A stretch of 64,000 nt of DNA, taken from contig OX595998.1 in the NCBI GenBank assembly GCA_951394045.1, forward strand, positions 248,001 through 312,000. Reading direction: 5' to 3'. The notes beneath the pieces were generated by a model. It saw only the letters and a program-made list of their open reading frames with translations, searched no databases and was not told where the DNA came from. The stretch comes from Nitzschia sp. DOCU1. Taxonomy: Eukaryota; Bacillariophyta; Bacillariophyceae; Bacillariales; Bacillariaceae. Every line of letters begins with the position of its first letter. The first letter of the stretch is position 1. Of this stretch, positions 32,904 to 43,249 are shown in pieces. Position numbers and translations under genes: made by a program.

Positions 32904-35900
32904 ATGGCTCCACCTGCAACCACGGAAGAAGAAACAGAATACTCCTCAGAACATACTGGTCATCTGAATGATCATGATGCTGACCCTAGGAAAGAGGAAT
33001 CGACGCATAGTCGCATCCTTGCCCTGATGAAAGATCAAAAGAACAGCGAAAGCCGCCTTTTGGATTCGGATGGCGAGGAAGTTGTGAGCCATTCGAGTGG
33101 TTCATCGCCGGCTGGCACAACTACAGCAAGCTCTACAGGATCTACCACCACGGACAATAGCAAACGCTATCTTCCTTGGTTGACCAAAAAAGGCGCCTCA
33201 TCCTCTGCAGCCACGTCACCTGCGCTCAAGGAAGCTCGATGGGTGCAAATGTCTAAGCGGTCTGTGATTGTCTTTTTGATCTTGCTCACGGCAGCATGTG
33301 CCTTGGCGACGTATTTCGTGACTACGAAATCTCAAGATGCTTCCTTTGAAGAACAGGTACCTACTATCAATAACGTCTTCTCTGAGTGATGCCGGGATTG
33401 AAGCGTGGAACTCACCTTATTGTTCACCAACTGACACTTTTAAACCACAGTATTACGGTCTTACAGACGAAATTATCCGCGTTTCCAATTTGAACATGGA
33501 AAGTGTCTATGCCTCCATTGGTTCCATGGCGGTCACAGTCTCGAGCTATGCCCTGGATACCAACAAAACCTGGCCATTTGTCACCATCCCTCATTTTGAA
33601 TTACGCGGTGCACAGTTGCTAAAGTTGAGTGGAGCTCGCTATGTGAGTTTGAATGTTCTAGTCACCGAAGACAAAAAGCTAGCATGGGAAAACTATTCCA
33701 TCCAGCATGAGAGCTGGATTCAACAAGGGTTGGATGTACGTGGGGACGGTGCGATTGCCGAAGATGTCCCGCCGCATATTCACAAGGGAATGGTCATGGG
33801 TGCCGATGATACTTTGCATTATGTTCCCGACGAGGGCCCTGCAGATCCCTACTATGGAGTGACCTGGCAGCTAGCGCCCGCTCCCAAGGATCCATCGCTA
33901 GTCAACTTTAACTCCATGTCTACTCGCTTCGGCGAGTTAGTTGAGCGAATGCTACTTGTGCGTCAAGATGTCTTGAGTCAAGTTGTTCCCGTCGACGATG
34001 ACGAGAACATGTGGGACGAAACTGCCGAGGGGCAGGCGGACGGGGGAGAGGAAGACGACTGGACTCCGCATTCCTTTCTCGTTCAACCCATCTTTCAAGA
34101 TCCTTCGGGTGCGGCTGGCGATTCCCCCATTGTGGGTTACTTGTCAGCGCTTCTTCCTTGGGCCAACTATTTCATCGACGTCTCGCCTGATGAGGCGCCC
34201 ATGCAGGTGGTCTTGTCAAACACTTGTGGGCAAACCGCGACCATGGAGATTCGTGGACCTAAAGTGGAAATCTTGTCGGCAGACGAGGACGTTCACGATA
34301 CGAGGTTTGACCATCTTGAAGTAAGCGCGCACTTTCATTCGGATCAAGACTTTTCAACTGTTGGCTGCGATGAAGATCATGATGAGGGCGGTTTGGTCAA
34401 TGGAACTGGCTGTATCGAAGGACATTCGGAAGAGGCCCACGCCTTGCTTAGCCAGGGGGATGAATTCTACTGCTGGTTCGAGATGTCAATCTATCCTACG
34501 CAAGAGTTCTACATCTCCCAGACCTCCAACGCGCCCATCTACACTACAATCGGCGTGGTCTTTATTTTCTTGTTGACCTCGCTAGTCTTTTTGACTCACG
34601 ACGTCATCGTGACTCGACGCCAAGCCAAGATAGAGCAGCATGCTGCACGGTCTAATGCAATTGTCAGCTCGCTGTTCCCAGAGCAGGTCCGACAACGACT
34701 GATGGAAGATAGCACCTCAACGAAGCAGAGGTCGGATGCCAAAAGTGGCATGCAACCTCACGAGTCGTCGCAAGCTGGGCTTCACCTTTCGGGTGCAATC
34801 AAGAACGACCCGAGCAATAGCTTGGGGCCGCTTTCGCCCGCAGAAGAGGTCACAGCCAATTTGCTTAGGACCAAGCCCATTGCTGACTTGTTTCCGAACG
34901 CTAGTGTCCTGTTTGCTGACATTTGCGGGTTCACGGCGTGGTCATCGACGCGGGAACCCGTTCAGGTATTCACGTTGCTGGAACAAATATATAATCACTT
35001 CGATTTGATTGCCCGCCGTCGGCGAATTTTCAAGGTCGAGACGATCGGCGACTGTTACGTTGCTGCCGCCGGACTTCCAGAGCCACGACCAGATCACGCA
35101 GTCGCCATTGCCAGATTCGCTCATGAATGCTTGTCTAACGTTCATACTATAGTGACGCGCTTGGAAATCCTGCTCGGGCCGGGGACGGGAGACTTGTCCA
35201 TGAGGTTTGGGATTCATTCAGGTCCGGGTGAGTGAAACAGGGCGACTTCGATTTGATTACTGCAGCAGTTACATCGTGTTCATCCGCTCATTGCTCGTTT
35301 TTGTTGTTTCCCATAGTTACCGCGGGAGTCCTCAGGGGAGAGAAGAGTCGGTTCCAATTATTTGGGGATACTGTCAACACGGCCTCAAGAATCGAAACAA
35401 CTGGCGAACGAGGCCGTATCCATCTTTCTGAAGCCACTGCCCGCCTGTTACAAAAGGCAGGGAAGAAGGGCTGGCTCCAGAAACGAGACAACATGGTCAA
35501 TGCCAAAGGGAAGGGCGCAATGACGACCTATTGGCTTATCCTCGGGAACAAACCGTCCGCCCCGGAAGGATCCCATGTCTCCAATAGCTTAACAACCAGT
35601 GAAAATGGTGATTCGATTGGCTCTTTGCAATCTTTACCGGGTGAGAATGGCGCCGATACGGACGGCTTGAAGAAAAGTTCTACGGGAATACCGTATCACC
35701 ATCACCATCGCCGAGCTAGCAAAGTCCAAGACGAGGAACGCATGAAGCGATTGGTTCAGTGGAACGTGGATGTTCTGCAAAGGTTCTTGAAAAAGATTGA
35801 AGCCAAGCGTCGATCGAGCGTGAGCAAGCCCGCAGAACCAAAAGTTTCAGATAAGGAGTTGGTGGCAACCATGGCCAAGGGCGAAACCGTACTTGATGAA

Positions 35901-37090
35901 TTCCAAGAGGTTATCGACCTCCCGCAAGACGAGGCTGACTTTAAGGTCGACCCCTCCGAAGTCACCCTTGACTCGCGTGTCCTTTCGCAATTGGACGACT
36001 ACGTCTCCATGATTTGCGAGTTGTATCGAAAGAACTCATTCCACAAGTAAGTTTCACAAAAGTCTCTTCCGCCTAATGTTCTGTTCTTGGTGAACTTACA
36101 CAATGTTTTCGCTTCCTTTCCTTTGGCGCCAGCTTTGAGCATGCGTCCCACGTCACTCAATCGGTAGCCAAACTTTTATCGAGAATTGTGACTGCCGATG
36201 ATATTGATTACGAGGGCATGAACTACCGCAAAAAGACGGACATTCATCAGCTCCACTTTTACACATATGGCTTGACGTCGGACCCTATTATTCAATTTGC
36301 ATGCGCCTTTTCGGCGTTGATTCATGACGTGGACCACTCGGGCGTTCCTAACGCGTCTCTCGTGGCCGAAGGCTCTGAGATTGCCAAACTATACAAGAAC
36401 AAGTCGGTTGCCGAACAGAACTCGGTTGATCTGGCGTGGGACTTGTTGATGGAAGATCAATTTGCCAATCTCCGGAATGCCATTTACCAAAATGCGGAAG
36501 AGCTCAAGCGATTCCGGCAGCTGGTTGTCAACATGGTCCTTGCCACGGACATTGCCGATAAAGAGTTGGGCGCCCTACGAAAGAACCGTTGGGACAAGGC
36601 CTTTCAACAAGGCGGCCAAGTCGACGAATTCTCAGTGGGTTCGCGTCCACTATCTCGTGACTTTTCTTCCAACCAAAGTGTTTCATCCTCCGCACTTGAA
36701 GACACGAATCGCAAGGCTACAATTGTCATTGAGCATTTGATCCAAGCATCCGATATCGCCCATACCATGCAGCATTGGCATGTCTACATTAAATGGAACG
36801 AACGATTGTTCCATGAAATGTATACTGCTTTTCTAGAGGGCCGTCTACCAGCAGATCCTTCGATCGGATGGTACCAGGGCGAATTGGGTTTTTTTGACTT
36901 TTATATTATTCCTTTGGCAAACAAGCTCAAGGAGTGCGGTGTCTTTGGGGTTTCAAGCGAAGAATACTTGAACTATGCTCTTCAAAATCGTGCGGAATTT
37001 GAATTGAAAGGAAAGGAAGTCGTTGAGGGATACATGGCAGTATACAACAACCAGAAAGCAACCAAGGCGGTGTCGAGGGAGGAGGCGTAG
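32904..37090 (+). CDS. Receptor-type bifunctional nucleotide cyclase/phosphodiesterase, paralog B
   Basis: Four exons, 32904-33356, 33451-35227, 35317-36046 and 36133-37090, give 1305 residues. Introns are 94, 89 and 86 bp, GT-AG, at the same codon positions as paralog A. The architecture is the same: Ser/Thr-rich N-terminus; membrane segment SVIVFLILLTAACALATYFV; extracytoplasmic sensor; second membrane segment (TTIGVVFIFLLTSLVFL); class III cyclase (FADICGF, KVETIGD, GDCYVA, NTASRIE); PDE (HNFEHA, HDVDHSGVPN, ASDIAHTMQHW). It would make and hydrolyse cyclic nucleotide at the inner face of a membrane; GTP is the likelier substrate, but the second selectivity residue is Gln. The N-terminus and membrane-proximal sensor differ strongly from A, while the first half of the sensor is nearly identical. 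A CoDi element lies just upstream of the ATG. Confidence 0.94.
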
Positions 37091-37343
37091 TGTCGATCGA
37101 GGTCAAACAATCTCATTGTCATAGACCCAACCACATCATTTAGTAACATCATAGAACAACAATTTACAAGGGGCTCTTACGAGACTTCATTTTATGGGTC
37201 CTGGGACATGAGTTGCATTGTTTCATCACGATGATTCGTAGTAAAAACGAGGCGCATCGTGTAGGTCAACTGTCTACTGAATAGCACGAACTCACGAGCT
37301 ATCGATTTCCTACTAGTAGTTGTTCTAGCGACAACGTCTACGT

Positions 37344-39923
37344 TCAAGTTGGAGCCGCCGCCATGTTGCTCTTGTTGGTGCTGATGCTGGTACGCTTGTT
37401 CTTCTTCTTTTCCTTGATTTTCTCACTGCTGGCTTCTGGAGGAGCGACCACGTGTCCATCCGATAGGACTCTACGATGTCCCTTGTGAACGACCTTGCCC
37501 AAAAGACCATTGAGACGGCTCCCCAACCCAGATCGTTTCTTCTCGATTTTTTGATCAGTCTTGCCTCCAGCACCATCACTCGAGTTCTTGGGGATGGTCG
37601 TCGAATCGGTTCCAGTCAGGTCGGTGGGAATAGTACTACTACTCGTTGTGGACTTGGTTTTGGAAGAAAAAGACTTTCGAAAGGAGGTTTTGGATGGCGA
37701 CTTGGGTGGCAGTTCCCTTGCTGATACGGAAGATTTCCTTTTGCTCGTATGCGACGATGAGCTTCGCTTGGAGGAATCCATGTCGTCGGACTTCTTTTTC
37801 TTTTTCGTGGCAGACGACGATCGCTTTTTGCTCTTGGTATGGATTGCCGCAAGATTCGTCAGCGAGAGGGACTTGGGCGGTCGTACTGCAAATGGTGATT
37901 CTTCACTCGAAGCTTCTCCAGGCGATTGTTGATCTTGTTTTTGTTCGATTTGTAGGAATATCGCAGGCGAAGAAGCATGGAGGCTGCTAGTAGTGGCCAC
38001 ATCCAACCTAGATTCGCTCACCGCCCTCCTTGTTTTCTTCGTTTTCGTTTTAGAGTGATCGCTAGCGTCGTTCTTGTCTTTTTTCTTCTTCTTTTCGACA
38101 AGATTTGCCGCGGCCTCTGCCAAATGTCCAGTCGAACCACGTCGTTTGGTTTTGCTGCTCGATTTGCTTTTGCTCTCAGTGATATCATGATCCATTTCCC
38201 TGTTCTTTTTCTTGAGTGCTCCCGTCGAACCTCGACGTTTTTGCTTGTGAGGTTTTTGAGTTTGGGCGACATGATTGTCTTTGATTTCCATTGTACCAAA
38301 TTCTCCAAAGGACATTTCCAATTTGTCGTCGTCGTTGTTCTGGATGTTCGTATTCCCCCAATCTCCAGCGCCTGTATTGTTGCTATGTTGCAATTCGTCT
38401 TGTGTTTCTGGATCGTTTGTTTCCCCGACGTTCTGGGTAGTAGTATTGCCCGTAGTAGCAGTACTAGTAGTAGCCGCCACATCTATACGACGATGATGGG
38501 ATGATGACAATTGTTCCCATTTTTCCACCAATGCTCCCATGGAGCCCCGTCGTCGCTGTGGGTTCGGTGACGACGGTGACGGTGATACTGCCGCTTTTAC
38601 GGGTGATTTGGGCTGAATCAAGGACGGTAATAGTTCTTCTTCCCATTTCTGCGCCAAGGCACCGGTGGAACCACGACGACGTTGACGTTGACGCTGTTGA
38701 GGAGTTGTAATGGTAGGAAACGGCGTGGTAGTCGTGGGCATTTTGGAGGTGGTCTTCTTGTTTGTCGCCAACCATGTTGCAAAATCCTCACCATCTTTTC
38801 CGGATTGTAAAAACAACTCATATACATCCGAATCGTCCTCTTGTGGTTGTTTTTCAGTCAGCGTCGTATCCATAGTTGTACTACTAGAAAGACCTGCTCC
38901 TCCACGTCGTCGATCATTGAATCTCGCCCGAGCACCACTGGGAGTAGAAGGAGCCGATTGGACCCCAGCTGTTTCTCCTGTCGATCCTTTTCGATGACGA
39001 TGACGAGGGGATGGGGACAATTCCTCGGGTGGGGGTGGAGGAATATCATTTTTCTCATCCTTCAGAGCCATGTCTCCATATTCTGCATTTTCAGTATTTT
39101 CCTGATCGTCATCGTCTTCCAATCCAAGTGGGGGACCCACAATGGGAAGAGAGTCATTTGACATTGTTCTTCCGGGCCGCGTAGGAGGTACCAAAGACGA
39201 AGCCGCGTTGGGACTAATATGTAGCTGGTCTTGCTGATATGCCTGGGTTTGTAGCTGCTTTCGGTTTCCAGTCACGGTAGGCGATGCGGTCGATGACCAT
39301 CGATCTTCGGCCAAATATTGAATTTGAGGCAAGGATCTATGCATCAAGGGCGTATCTTCCTCCTTTCCTTTTTTGTCTGTATCCAAAATGAGTGACCTCA
39401 TACTTTGACTCCACTGTTCATCGTCGATCTCTTGTTTTTTGTGGTGATGGCTGCTGTTGTGATTATGGCTGCTGCTATTGTGAAGTGGACCGATAGAATT
39501 TCGGCGATGTTGACTTCGACGATGAATCGATCGGCGGGGTGACCCTAATGCCATGGTCCCTTCTGTAGAATTTCCATCAAAACTGGACGTAGTAGTAGTC
39601 CGCAGTTCATGGGAACTTTTGGACAAACCGTCTCGTTGGCGTCGTAATAGTCGCGGGGGTTGCGGTGCCGATTTCATTTTCAGTGGGGCCTGAAGTGAAT
39701 AGCGGAGACTAGGATCATGACCCCCACCCCCACCACCCCCAATAGCATCATCCGTAGGCTTTTCAGGAAAGCTATTGCGTCGTCTCTGTCCAATTAAACG
39801 ATGATGGGGGACACTTGAGACGAAATGTCTCACTTCTGCTTTACGGACCTGATGATGCAGAATTTCAGAGGGGGCCAGCAAAATGGGCGCGGATGGATGA
39901 CCCCAGTCACTATTACTTGTCAT
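37344..39923 (-). CDS. Basic Ser/Lys-rich protein with repeated RRxS[TM]G motifs
   Basis: A single-exon frame starts at MTSNSDWGHPSAPILL (ATG 39921-39923, 859 residues). An in-frame ATG at 40061 would add 46 mostly hydrophobic residues, which I take as leader sequence. The protein is disordered-looking, with poly-Ser/Thr and poly-Asn and a lysine-rich C-terminal third. A motif recurs: HRRNSIGPL, HRKGSTGETAG, RRRGSTGALAQKWEEELL, RRRGSMGALVEKWEQL, KRRGSTGALKKK, KRRGSTGHLAEAA. RRxS is the consensus of PKA/PKG-like kinases, so these are candidate phosphosites; two copies continue into a KWE helix. No enzyme domain is seen. It converges on cyclase B with 253 bp between stops. Confidence 0.75.
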   Translation of the reverse strand: MTSNSDWGHPSAPILLAPSEILHHQVRKAEVRHFVSSVPHHRLIGQRRRNSFPEKPTDDAIGGGGGGGHDPSLRYSLQAPLKMKSAPQPPRLLRRQRDGLSKSSHELRTTTTSSFDGNSTEGTMALGSPRRSIHRRSQHRRNSIGPLHNSSSHNHNSSHHHKKQEIDDEQWSQSMRSLILDTDKKGKEEDTPLMHRSLPQIQYLAEDRWSSTASPTVTGNRKQLQTQAYQQDQLHISPNAASSLVPPTRPGRTMSNDSLPIVGPPLGLEDDDDQENTENAEYGDMALKDEKNDIPPPPPEELSPSPRHRHRKGSTGETAGVQSAPSTPSGARARFNDRRRGGAGLSSSTTMDTTLTEKQPQEDDSDVYELFLQSGKDGEDFATWLATNKKTTSKMPTTTTPFPTITTPQQRQRQRRRGSTGALAQKWEEELLPSLIQPKSPVKAAVSPSPSSPNPQRRRGSMGALVEKWEQLSSSHHRRIDVAATTSTATTGNTTTQNVGETNDPETQDELQHSNNTGAGDWGNTNIQNNDDDKLEMSFGEFGTMEIKDNHVAQTQKPHKQKRRGSTGALKKKNREMDHDITESKSKSSSKTKRRGSTGHLAEAAANLVEKKKKKDKNDASDHSKTKTKKTRRAVSESRLDVATTSSLHASSPAIFLQIEQKQDQQSPGEASSEESPFAVRPPKSLSLTNLAAIHTKSKKRSSSATKKKKKSDDMDSSKRSSSSHTSKRKSSVSARELPPKSPSKTSFRKSFSSKTKSTTSSSTIPTDLTGTDSTTIPKNSSDGAGGKTDQKIEKKRSGLGSRLNGLLGKVVHKGHRRVLSDGHVVAPPEASSEKIKEKKKNKRTSISTNKSNMAAAPT

Positions 39924-40998
39924 AGTATCGCTTGTGTTATTGTTGTTGTCGTGATTGAGAGCAAAAGAGATGGAGTGATAGAGCCAACAGCAATGTAGGT
40001 AGGTAGTAGAGATAATCAAAGCGAACGGTGTTATTAGCGGTCCACCATTGTCGCTGGTCATCGCGTACGACTCGACAAGTTCCGCCGTGTGCTTGTCGTG
40101 ATACTTTTTGCTTTCAACGCTTCAGGGTTTTTAGGGGATTGCTCCATAGCGGTTATTATTGCCCAGAAAGATGGTGGCGCCTGCTTCCGGAACTAAGTAG
40201 AGTCAGAAAGTTCTCCTAATGTCTACGGAAGTTGGAACCGGCATATACAATGTTGAAGAACACAGGATTGAAAAAGACTCAATGTATTATAAATAAAACG
40301 CGGTCTTTTCTGAACAATAGCCCTACTAGCGATTGTCCGTCAGCCTGCTCCTACCTACGTACGTACTTATGAGTATGTGGAAACTATCTATCTATCAAAC
40401 GTGCCAATCGTCATTGCGACATGAAATTTTGATTAGCTCGATTCATGCGCGAAGCGCGGAATGTTGTTATGCCTACTTTGTATCATAGCGGTGGGGGTGT
40501 CGGCGTCAACGACGCCAGTGCTAGCCCGAGCATCCGTTTATGTCTCTGAGCAAGAATCTTGGTTGTTCTTGGATGCTGCTGTTGTTGATCATTCGCCGTC
40601 CTTCTTTGTCTCACCTGAGTTTCTTTAGTAATAAGTATGATTTCTTCGCCGCCGTCGTCCATCATTCTTATTGAATCCAAAAAGAAGGCATAAACTGCAA
40701 AAGCCGATTCTGGTGCTTTGCTGCTGCTCCCGAAATGCAAGAAGATGGCATGACTCACCATACTACAAGGGTTTTGAAACGCCAGCACATGCCTATACTA
40801 GGTAATAGTAGTACTAGTAGAGTCGTCATGGTCAAAAATTATTACCACGAGTGCTACTCTAGCTAGTAGCTAGTAAATGTATGACGCCGCTTCCCCCACG
40901 TTCCTTTTTGCCTACCAAAAGCCTTTTGTGGAAAACGACCCTTGAAGATGTATTTCGAGTACTCCTGTGCTCCACTCGGAATAATGACCACCACAGTA
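39924..40998. other. Intergenic region between two minus-strand genes
   Basis: No convincing gene. A 101-codon minus frame near 40483-40788 lacks a proper ATG start. The left part should hold the promoter of the RRxS-motif gene. Confidence 0.4.
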
Positions 40999-42219
40999 TT
41001 ATCCTCCCAACGGCAAACTCTCCAACCGAAGCCACAGATCCAAAAATCCCTTGCCCCCCATGGACGCATTGGTCAGAAATTCCTTGGAGGCGGTCCGACT
41101 CAGCATTCGGGGATATTGTTGCTGATCCTGCTCTGCTGGAACAACAATTCGATATCCCGCATCCAACAAATCCAGAGTGGCAGGGTAACAAGGACGTCGA
41201 TATTCCAACAGGATATTCTTGGCGAGATTGGCCTTTAGGAATCGTTGGGCGCCTGCTAGAATGAATCGTTCATGGCCTTCGGTATCAATTTTCAAGAGAG
41301 AAATATGCAATTCATTCTTTTTGCGATCGAACCAGTTGTGACGGGCGGCAAAGTCATCCAAAGTCGTGGTCGTGACAATAAATTGGCGCATGGTGGTAGT
41401 TTTATCCGCATCGTTGCTAGTTCCTCCTTCTTGTTCTTGATTGGTTGTTTGTTGAGCCTTGTTCAAGCCAGTCTCTCCTGGATTCTTGGGAACCTGGACC
41501 GTCAATACATTTCCAGTCACATTACTGACTCCTTGACGATGAATCTTAACGTTCATGGGTCGCTGCTGCTGAAATATCTGTTGATTATTATAGGCAATGG
41601 ACTCACACAATCTCATGACATTGGCCGGATTGATTTCAAAGGTCACGACCGCATGCTTCCAAGCCATGGATAGTAACGTGTAGTATCCAATATTGCCACC
41701 AATATCTACCACGATTGGCATGTGTCCTTTGTTGTAATCCCACGTCTTGGAAGTTTCGCCCAATATAAATTCAAATCGCGAAATGACTTCCTTTTCATAG
41801 TAGGTTCCTTTTTGAAAGATATGGGCCCATCGAAGTTTATCGTACGACTGGTCGTGAACACTGATAAAAAAGGGAGGCTTTGTGGTAACTTGGCGAAAAT
41901 AGACCTTTCCCTGATTGGGGTCGGGCCATTCCCTACTTTGCTTGCGGTCTTGCACGTAGCGGCACGTCGTCTCGCCTTGTCCAGCGATATTGTCAAACCA
42001 CTGGTCCACGACGCTTTCTCCAGACGATACTACTACTGCTGCCACGGCCGCAGGATCGTCGGTGGTCATCATCATTCCTGCTGTCGCCTGAATCGTACAC
42101 AAGCCGCCAAATTGAAAGGCCAGCCCGGAAAGGACCATACCTGCCAGCAGTACCCTTTGCCAGGTGAGCTCTATGACTAGTACAGGAGGAGACGATGATG
42201 CTGCTTTATTGGATTTCAT
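40999..42219 (-). CDS. FkbM-family methyltransferase with N-terminal membrane anchor
   Basis: 406 residues, single exon, ATG at 42217-42219. An N-terminal hydrophobic segment (VLLAGMVLSGLAFQFGGLCTIQA) suggests a signal anchor, so the enzyme would face the Golgi or ER lumen. The SAM-binding motif I is VVDIGGNIGYYTLLSMAW at about residue 170. It is followed by TFEINPANVMRLCESIAYNN and by the FkbM-type LLKIDTEGHERFILAGA near residue 310. These fit the SAM-dependent FkbM family, which usually O-methylates sugars or small molecules; the substrate here is unknown. A Gln/Thr-rich insert separates the two halves. Confidence 0.85.
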   Translation of the reverse strand: MKSNKAASSSPPVLVIELTWQRVLLAGMVLSGLAFQFGGLCTIQATAGMMMTTDDPAAVAAVVVSSGESVVDQWFDNIAGQGETTCRYVQDRKQSREWPDPNQGKVYFRQVTTKPPFFISVHDQSYDKLRWAHIFQKGTYYEKEVISRFEFILGETSKTWDYNKGHMPIVVDIGGNIGYYTLLSMAWKHAVVTFEINPANVMRLCESIAYNNQQIFQQQRPMNVKIHRQGVSNVTGNVLTVQVPKNPGETGLNKAQQTTNQEQEGGTSNDADKTTTMRQFIVTTTTLDDFAARHNWFDRKKNELHISLLKIDTEGHERFILAGAQRFLKANLAKNILLEYRRPCYPATLDLLDAGYRIVVPAEQDQQQYPRMLSRTASKEFLTNASMGGKGFLDLWLRLESLPLGG

Positions 42220-42243
42220 TCTTCTTCTTCTTCTTCTTCTTCT
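42217..42243. repeat. TTC/CTT microsatellite
   Basis: About eight TTC units directly upstream of the methyltransferase ATG, in its 5' leader on the minus strand. A GT run lies nearby at about 42341-42358. Confidence 0.85.
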
Positions 42244-43249
42244 TTGTTCTTGCTTTTGGAGCCTTTTGCCTGATGAGTAGTACTATACCTCTAAACAATG
42301 CCTTGTGTATTGGAACCGACAGTCATCCAAAGATCGCGTCGGTGTGTGTGTGTGTGTGCTTGATTTTGGTGTGGCGCTTTTGGTGTGGATGGGTAAATGT
42401 GCCTTAGCACCCGTAAGAGCAGAGTCAAAATCCTGATAAGCCCAAATTGGCTGAGAAAAAGGGCATTTAGCCATGGGCAGAGTCAAAATCACCCTTGACT
42501 CTGCAGGTGGATAGCGTATGTCACAGCGAAGATCATTGGATTATGAGTTGAAACGATTAGCTTGACTAAACCAATTTTGATAATATCTGGTACGTATTTA
42601 ACCAAGTTTGTCTTATCCCGGATTTTGACTCTGCTCTAAGTTCTTCAAATGACCCCTCCCCAACTCGAACCCAAGACTCCAAACATCCCAGCGGGATTCA
42701 CGCGGTCCGCAATGACGGACAGACACAGCAATTGCCATTTGGTCTTGTGCATTAATTAAAATGAGTCACGACCCTTTCTATGTAGGTTGTGTAAAGAGAA
42801 CGCTCGTAGGTGGTTCCATGATAAGCCCCTGTTGTCACATATATTGTCGCTGTTCTTACCCTTCTCAAATAAGCAATATGTATTTTGGGCAAGAAAAACC
42901 AAAGTCATTGCCCTTGCATGTCTTTGGCTCCTTTCGCGTATGTAGGTGGTAATAGTCTACCTACCGGTAGTAGTGAACCCATTGCGCTATGCATCTTTGT
43001 GTCGTGACGGTGCATGTAGTAGGGGCTCGGCCAGCTTCCATACAAAGGCCTGCATGCAACTCCATTGTCATTCACCTCTTGTATTTGTTTGGTTCCCCAT
43101 TTCGGACTACTACTACCACTTTCTTCCACTTGATTGTCGTGTTGAGAGAGCTTTTGGATACGAGTAGTCAGTCAGTCAGTCAGTCAGGTCTCTGGATCCG
43201 CTACTAGAGAGCTGCCAATAAAAAGACGAACGTGAACCTTGTGCAAGAT
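42220..43249. promoter_or_regulatory. Divergent intergenic region (methyltransferase and 1700-aa protein)
   Basis: About 1 kb between two divergent genes. It contains microsatellites and the MITE at 42417-42636. A CAGT run (GTCAGTCAGTCAGTCAGTCAG) lies near 43168-43188. No defined promoter motif is seen. Confidence 0.5.
42417..42636. mobile_element. PIF/Harbinger-like MITE, 220 bp
   Basis: The ends are inverted repeats beginning GAGCAGAGTCAAAATCC (left) with the matching GGATTTTGACTCTGCTC at the right end. TAA flanks both sides (42414-42416, 42637-42639). An internal perfect 10-bp hairpin of the same motif lies at 42477-42504. There is no coding capacity. Confidence 0.75.

Noticed and set aside
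39924..40061. Upstream in-frame ATG of the RRxS-motif protein as the true start
   Set aside because: It would add a hydrophobic leader to an otherwise soluble-looking basic protein, and the DNA there looks like leader sequence. It is kept as an alternative only.
40483..40788. 101-codon minus-strand frame
   Set aside because: It lacks an ATG at its start, shows no recognisable motif and has simple composition.
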